NCBI GenBank assembly: GCA_033439255.1
Contig: CM065879.1
Span: 2,212,501 to 2,276,500 of the forward strand
Source: Hericium rajendrae
Lineage: Eukaryota > Basidiomycota > Agaricomycetes > Russulales > Hericiaceae
Length of the DNA: 64,000 nucleotides
Direction of reading: 5' to 3'
Shown: piece after piece, positions 59,516 through 64,000 of the stretch
Layout of the letters: each line of letters begins with the position of its first letter
Position numbering within the stretch: position 1 is the first letter of the stretch
The notes under the pieces: generated by a model
Seen by the model: only the letters and a program-made list of their open reading frames with translations
Databases searched by the model: none
Told to the model about the DNA's origin: nothing
Made by a program: the position numbers and the translations under genes

Positions 59516-60377
59516 CAACTGTAGTGGTCAGTATAGTATACTATAGTACTGTTATAACAGTGTAGCCTAGTGGTCGCATCAAGTACTGTTTTCACTGCAC
59601 TATTATAGCAGTGTGATAGTAGTTTGAGGGTATATTAGCATGTAGTAGTATTCGGGCTTGATTAACAGTGGTATGGTAGTAATTTATAGTAAGGGGGCTG
59701 CAGGAGGGGACAGGGGACCCCCAGCTCCCGCTATAGGGCATTGATGACTAGACGTATGGTAGTTTTTTATAATGAGGGTGCCGCAGGGTGCCGCTTTGCT
59801 GCAGAATCACTATAGTAAATGCTGTGCAGGCCTAAGTCCAGTGATTCGGCTTAGGCTCGATGGTGCGGCTGCCAGTTGTGGCTGTGCTTGCTACCACTGT
59901 GGGTGATGCACGGCATGTGCGGCAGCCAGCCAGCCCCTTGGGTCCACCTTGGGGCATGCCTCGGGGCATGCCTCGGGGATCTCGGGGATCTCGGGGATCC
60001 GTTTAGGATGCGTTGCATGCGCATTTGTGCTTTGTTTTCGACGTTATCTCTACCTTTGTAATCAGCATTCAGGACGGCAGCCTACATACTTTCGATTGCT
60101 ATACAAATCTTCATATCATTTTGCCTGGTTACTATATGAATCTCGGTCCTTATGGGATGGTACCAGTCCAGGTTTGCTAATAAAATATCAGATTCCTTTC
60201 AGAAATTATTGGCACATTCGGTTGTGATGTATTTTCGTAGATGTTCGATGACTTCTTAGTACTCTAATGACCCCATCTGCATCACAGCGGGGAGGTTGTT
60301 CTGACGTGTTGCGCTGACGCGTCAGATCACGTGACTGACCGACTTAGCAGAATTTCGTGTATGTGTGGGCGGGCACG
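59516..60377 (+). repeat. KDZ copy 2 terminal inverted repeat
   Basis: About 862 bp, nearly identical to the reverse complement of 48571-49432 and about 90% like 37436-38288. It includes the three CTCGGGGAT units near 59962. Confidence 0.9.
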
Positions 60378-60511
60378 GACATGACATAGGCTTTGGCTCT
60401 GTCATTGATTGTATCTCACTCAATAAATATAAGTTCTGCTCAACTTCTGACTTAGTTATAGTGTACGATGCTTCCAAATGGACTCAATTGAATTATATCA
60501 AACTATTGTAA

Positions 60512-63500
60512 TTAACTACTTTCCTCGCCTTCGCTCTCGACATACTCAATCCCAGATTCCTCCGAAGTCTCGTCATCGGATGACGAGACATCCGATTGTA
60601 CTTGTTCTGGCATATCTGGAAGCAGTCCATCCAGCGTGTTAAGTGACGAGTTGGTGTCTGGAGGTGGTGGTGGTAATGTCTCGGACGTCGACGCAGCCGC
60701 TGTCGTCACAGATGCATGCGGTAGCACCGAATCATTTGTCACTGAGCCCTGTGGTTCTTGAGGCCAGTCAACCGTGAGGTGGTACTTTTCCAGTAGAGGG
60801 ATCCATCGTCGTTTGAAGGACACGGCCAGATCCTCGTAGATTTGTGCTTGCCTTAGTGCATAAGCGCGGATACCTACTTTGAGGTCTGAAGCAGCGTTGG
60901 GGCGCAACGACACGCGTGCCCGCCACCATTCGGCCTTCCACAGCATAAATACGACGCTGCGATGCATTTCCTCCTGCAGGAGGAGAATCTCCTCCTTCCA
61001 GCGACGCATTCGCGCTCGACTCTTCGCGTAAGTCACACGCATACCTGACATCGTGAATAAGACTCGTCAGAAGAGATAATCAGGATGTTGGAATAACTTA
61101 CTGTCGTGGACCTCCTCAGCGGACATGTCTTCTCCATCAAAATGGTCGCGTGCATCATGAGTGAGTACCCGCCAGATCCACGGGACTTCTCGTCGCCCTT
61201 CTCCGAGTGCCTTCTCTCTTGCCTTCTTCTTCTTGCGGCCGGCATTAGTCTCGTCGTCGCTGTTCACATCATCGTTTTCATCGTCGCCCGATGGATTGAC
61301 CATGTCGCTTCGTTTCAAAGGGAGCAGCCGATGACGCCATGCCGCCACCTCATCCGGGTCGAGAGCATTCAGCGCGAGACGCGAGGCATTATACCGTTCG
61401 AAATGACGGTCGCGCTTCGACAGGACCTTCTTGATGACGGTCCGGGCGCGTGTGTGTCGCTTCTGGCTGGGACCATCGACATTCGCAGTCTTGTAATGAC
61501 GAAGGCCCATGGCAGTGCGAATGAAGCGGCGGATTTCGTGGAGGGAGGTCTCACACTCGGCCTCCCGCAATCGAGCCTCCTTGGATGCTAAGCCCGAGAC
61601 CATGCCGGCTTCTCTCAAGGCCTCCGGGACATCACTCGGCATCCACAACCTGTCGAATTCAGGTTTGGGGGATCGGCCGCAGAGACGCCGTCTTCGGGGG
61701 TAGAAGCGTCGGAGGTTTGAGCAGAGGTGAGTGTGGAGACGACTGGCATGTACACGGCCTGTATGGCGCGCCAGGTGTTGATTCGGTGTCGAAGGGCATT
61801 TCGACTGTCTTGAAGGGATACCTTTTTCGTCGCAGTGTCGTTATCTTTGTTTCCATCTTTGTGGCGCAGCGTACGCCTACCGGAGTATAAGAAAAAGGTT
61901 TGATTCATGAAATTAAATACGTACTGTTGCTCTTGTAAATCGAGACCCATAGCAAGGAATGTACTTGCAGTCGTCTCATGGAGCGACACCGCACCATTCT
62001 CCGCTTCTTGTGCTTCTTCGTTAGCCAAGTCCAAGCGTACTTTTGCCAATGAGATGTCTGGGCCTACAGTTAACATTGCGGGCTACTACCAGAACTCGCA
62101 AAATGGCGCACCGTTGACTGGTTCCTTGTACGGATTCTCGCATGACTTGTCTTCATCCCAGGCCGTGATCATGGAGTCCCATTGCTCGATGATTTCTTGC
62201 GGGAAAGTCTGCTTCATGTCGTCGAAGTTACGCTGCTGCTTACGGAGCAGCACGACAGCCTCCTTCAGTGAAGCAGAGATGTGCTCTCCTATATGGACAG
62301 CATCTCAGTAAATGCATGAAAACCACGAGCAAAGGCACGCACCTGTCGACACCGTCTTGCGCCAATTCATCGCACCAAAAACATCGTTCAGGGTCTCATG
62401 ACGTCCACCAAATGACATTTCGTGTGTACTCAGGGAGGCGCCGTTCGTTTCGGACCAGTTAGCTTCAATCCCCTCACCGCAGGTCCTTCCTACTCCTTCC
62501 GTGAAGTTGAAGGAGTACCGCACTTGACAACTTGCACCGTGCGCGGGCAAATGGAACTTGGGTACGACGAAGATGATCTCGGTCTTCGTGAGGTCGATGT
62601 GCAATTCGACTCCAAAGTTCTCGAGCATGCGCTTGATGAAATTCTTGGAGTACTGGCATGCTATGTCATACGAGATGCCGAGCAGCTTCCAGCATTCGGC
62701 GGCAACCATGATCGTCATCAGAATGAGAAAATCCATATTAGCATACCTTGAAAATGGGTGAGCATTTGCAAAGATCCTCGAGATAAGATCACGTCAAGGG
62801 GCTTACCGTTCACCGCGCTCCAGATCGCCAACGCCGTTTGGACGAAAAAATGAATGGCGCGCACAAATAACGGCGCCAACGCCATTGACAGTGAATCTCT
62901 TCTGTGCTGGAGTATTTGCATGGTCTATAGCTGCGAAGCTCGAGTCGCAGGCTTTCATCTGTTTATCACAGGGACACTGGTTAGTCTGGACATAACTTAG
63001 GAGTGTTGCTGACTAACTTCGGTCTCGTTCTCGTGTTTCGACAAGTGCGCCTTGTACGCGGCGTCCGGAACAAAATAAGCCCAGCCAGGTGCTAATTCAA
63101 TGTCCTGGTGGCCACGGTTCTTGAGCTTCAGTTTGAAATTCGCATCCATCGCGAAAAGCATTCTATACAGGAACCTGATTTGATTTTTGAGTTAGAGCTC
63201 TGATCGGGGAAAGTTCCTGATCTGGCTTACTGAAGATGCGGCGGCACAGATTGCCAGTTATCCGGCAGGTTTCTTCCTGGATGGGGACATCTGGGGCACT
63301 CGACCACAAGGCTTCCGAGCGCAGTCCCTCGGATCCCAGATAGATCGTGACCACGCCCACAACGCTTGACCATTCGAATGTGCCGATAGCACCGGGCGGC
63401 GCGAGTGAACTCGTGATACCGGTCCTGCGGAGCGATCGAGATCTCGTCAGATGGTTTATCCTGTATCAGCTGTGCACCACATACCTTGGGCTTGTTAATA

Positions 63501-64000
63501 CCACTGCCATCTGTAAGTTTGACTATGCCGCCATAGAAATCATAGGCATTTGTCTTTGCTTGTAGTGTCATTGCATGAAATAGCTGGAGAGTCCGGAGGG
63601 TGACCGCAGTCTGAGGGCGATCGAAACTGACCGGCCACCATCGGACCCGAAGCAATTGGATATAGGCTTTAGATGACCCGACCTGCGCGCAGCCACAAAA
63701 CCGGGCATGAACAGTATGAATACCCGAAACGTCGATGAGCATCATTTTCTGATATGTCGTATATGGATTTGGGCAGGCAAGACCTTCGTGGCCTAGCTGG
63801 ACGATGAGCCCGAGGCCTGCTAGAGTCGAGCGTTCAAAATGGTCTCCGTTCCACTTCTATAAAACGATAGTTAAGCAAGAAGTGTGTAGAATAAAAGGTA
63901 TCAACATGCCTGTATTCTATGAAGCGGATCACGCGAATGACGCGCTACGATGCAGGAGGTGCACTCTAGGCACGAGTATGCACAGTCGATGCAGCGGGTA
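60512..64000 (-). CDS. KDZ transposase, copy 2 (partial at window end, one frame-disrupting base)
   Basis: Stop at 60512; coding continues past 64000, where the CIDCAYSCLECTSC cysteine cluster begins. The CxC2 motifs, RGHDL..CPHPGRN, the core blocks (SYDIACQYSKN near 62650, VPKFHLPAHG near 62550) and the C-terminal RMRRWKEE helices are all as in copy 1. At the position where copy 1 has an extra C, this copy is in frame (SLKEAVVLLRKQQ, near 62255). Instead it lacks one base in a C run near 61670 (five against six), shifting the frame after SAADPP. Substitutions between the copies are few, mostly transitions. Confidence 0.86.

Larger units (their letters stand above)
59516..64000 (-). mobile_element. 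KDZ DNA transposon, copy 2, inverted and cut by the window end
   Basis: Begins with CAACTGTAGTGGTCAG at 59516 and is an almost identical inverted copy of the right part of copy 1 (44900-49432) all the way to the window end. It carries the transposase reading toward its terminal repeat. The far end and the passenger region lie outside the window. Confidence 0.9.

Overview
The window is fungal and reads as an Agaricomycete (mushroom or polypore) basidiomycete. Coding exons are GC-rich and interrupted by many short introns of roughly 40-60 bases with GT..AG ends. The transposon families present (chromodomain Ty3 elements, KDZ transposases with CxC2 cysteine clusters, a TET/JBP-like dioxygenase) are the mix known from this class. 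Species cannot be told from the window.

Layout. Positions 1-17.8 kb are ordinary host sequence. Two full-length PDR-type (ABCG) drug-efflux transporters lie tail to tail (1659-7460 on plus, 8257-13667 on minus) and look like an inverted paralogous pair. They are followed by GWT1 on minus (14666-16664), the inositol acyltransferase of GPI-anchor synthesis. From about 17.8 kb onward nearly everything is mobile or mobile-associated. A small LTR element with 173-bp repeats and a CAACG target duplication sits at 17852-18870. A decayed cysteine-cluster gene lies at 19447-21746. It converges on a TET/JBP-like 2-oxoglutarate/Fe(II) dioxygenase gene on minus (21935 to 34443), which is split by a whole-looking chromovirus (26065-33150, 423-bp LTRs, GTAAG duplication).

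From 36.3 kb a second Ty3 chromovirus (gag from 36302, pol to 55867) is split in gag by a 12-kb KDZ DNA transposon (37436-49432). That transposon has about 850-bp terminal inverted repeats, three passenger genes of mostly unknown function and a multi-exon KDZ transposase. Downstream of pol lies a 2.8-kb element with CTGAAAAAT termini (56179-59022) holding GATA-rich, palindromic and 20-bp minisatellite DNA, then a short unknown coding fragment. A second KDZ copy in opposite orientation starts at 59516 and runs off the window end. The two KDZ transposases are nearly identical, and each carries a different single-base indel.

How it fits together. KDZ transposons and TET/JBP dioxygenases are known to be linked in basidiomycetes, where TET/JBP enzymes oxidise 5-methylcytosine. 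Here both occur within 40 kb. The LTRs of the retroelement that broke the dioxygenase gene differ only by transitions, about half of them at CpG, which suggests cytosine methylation acts at this locus. The most interesting material is therefore the KDZ element with its passenger genes, its unequal terminal repeats and its inverted partner copy, plus the adjacent split TET/JBP gene.
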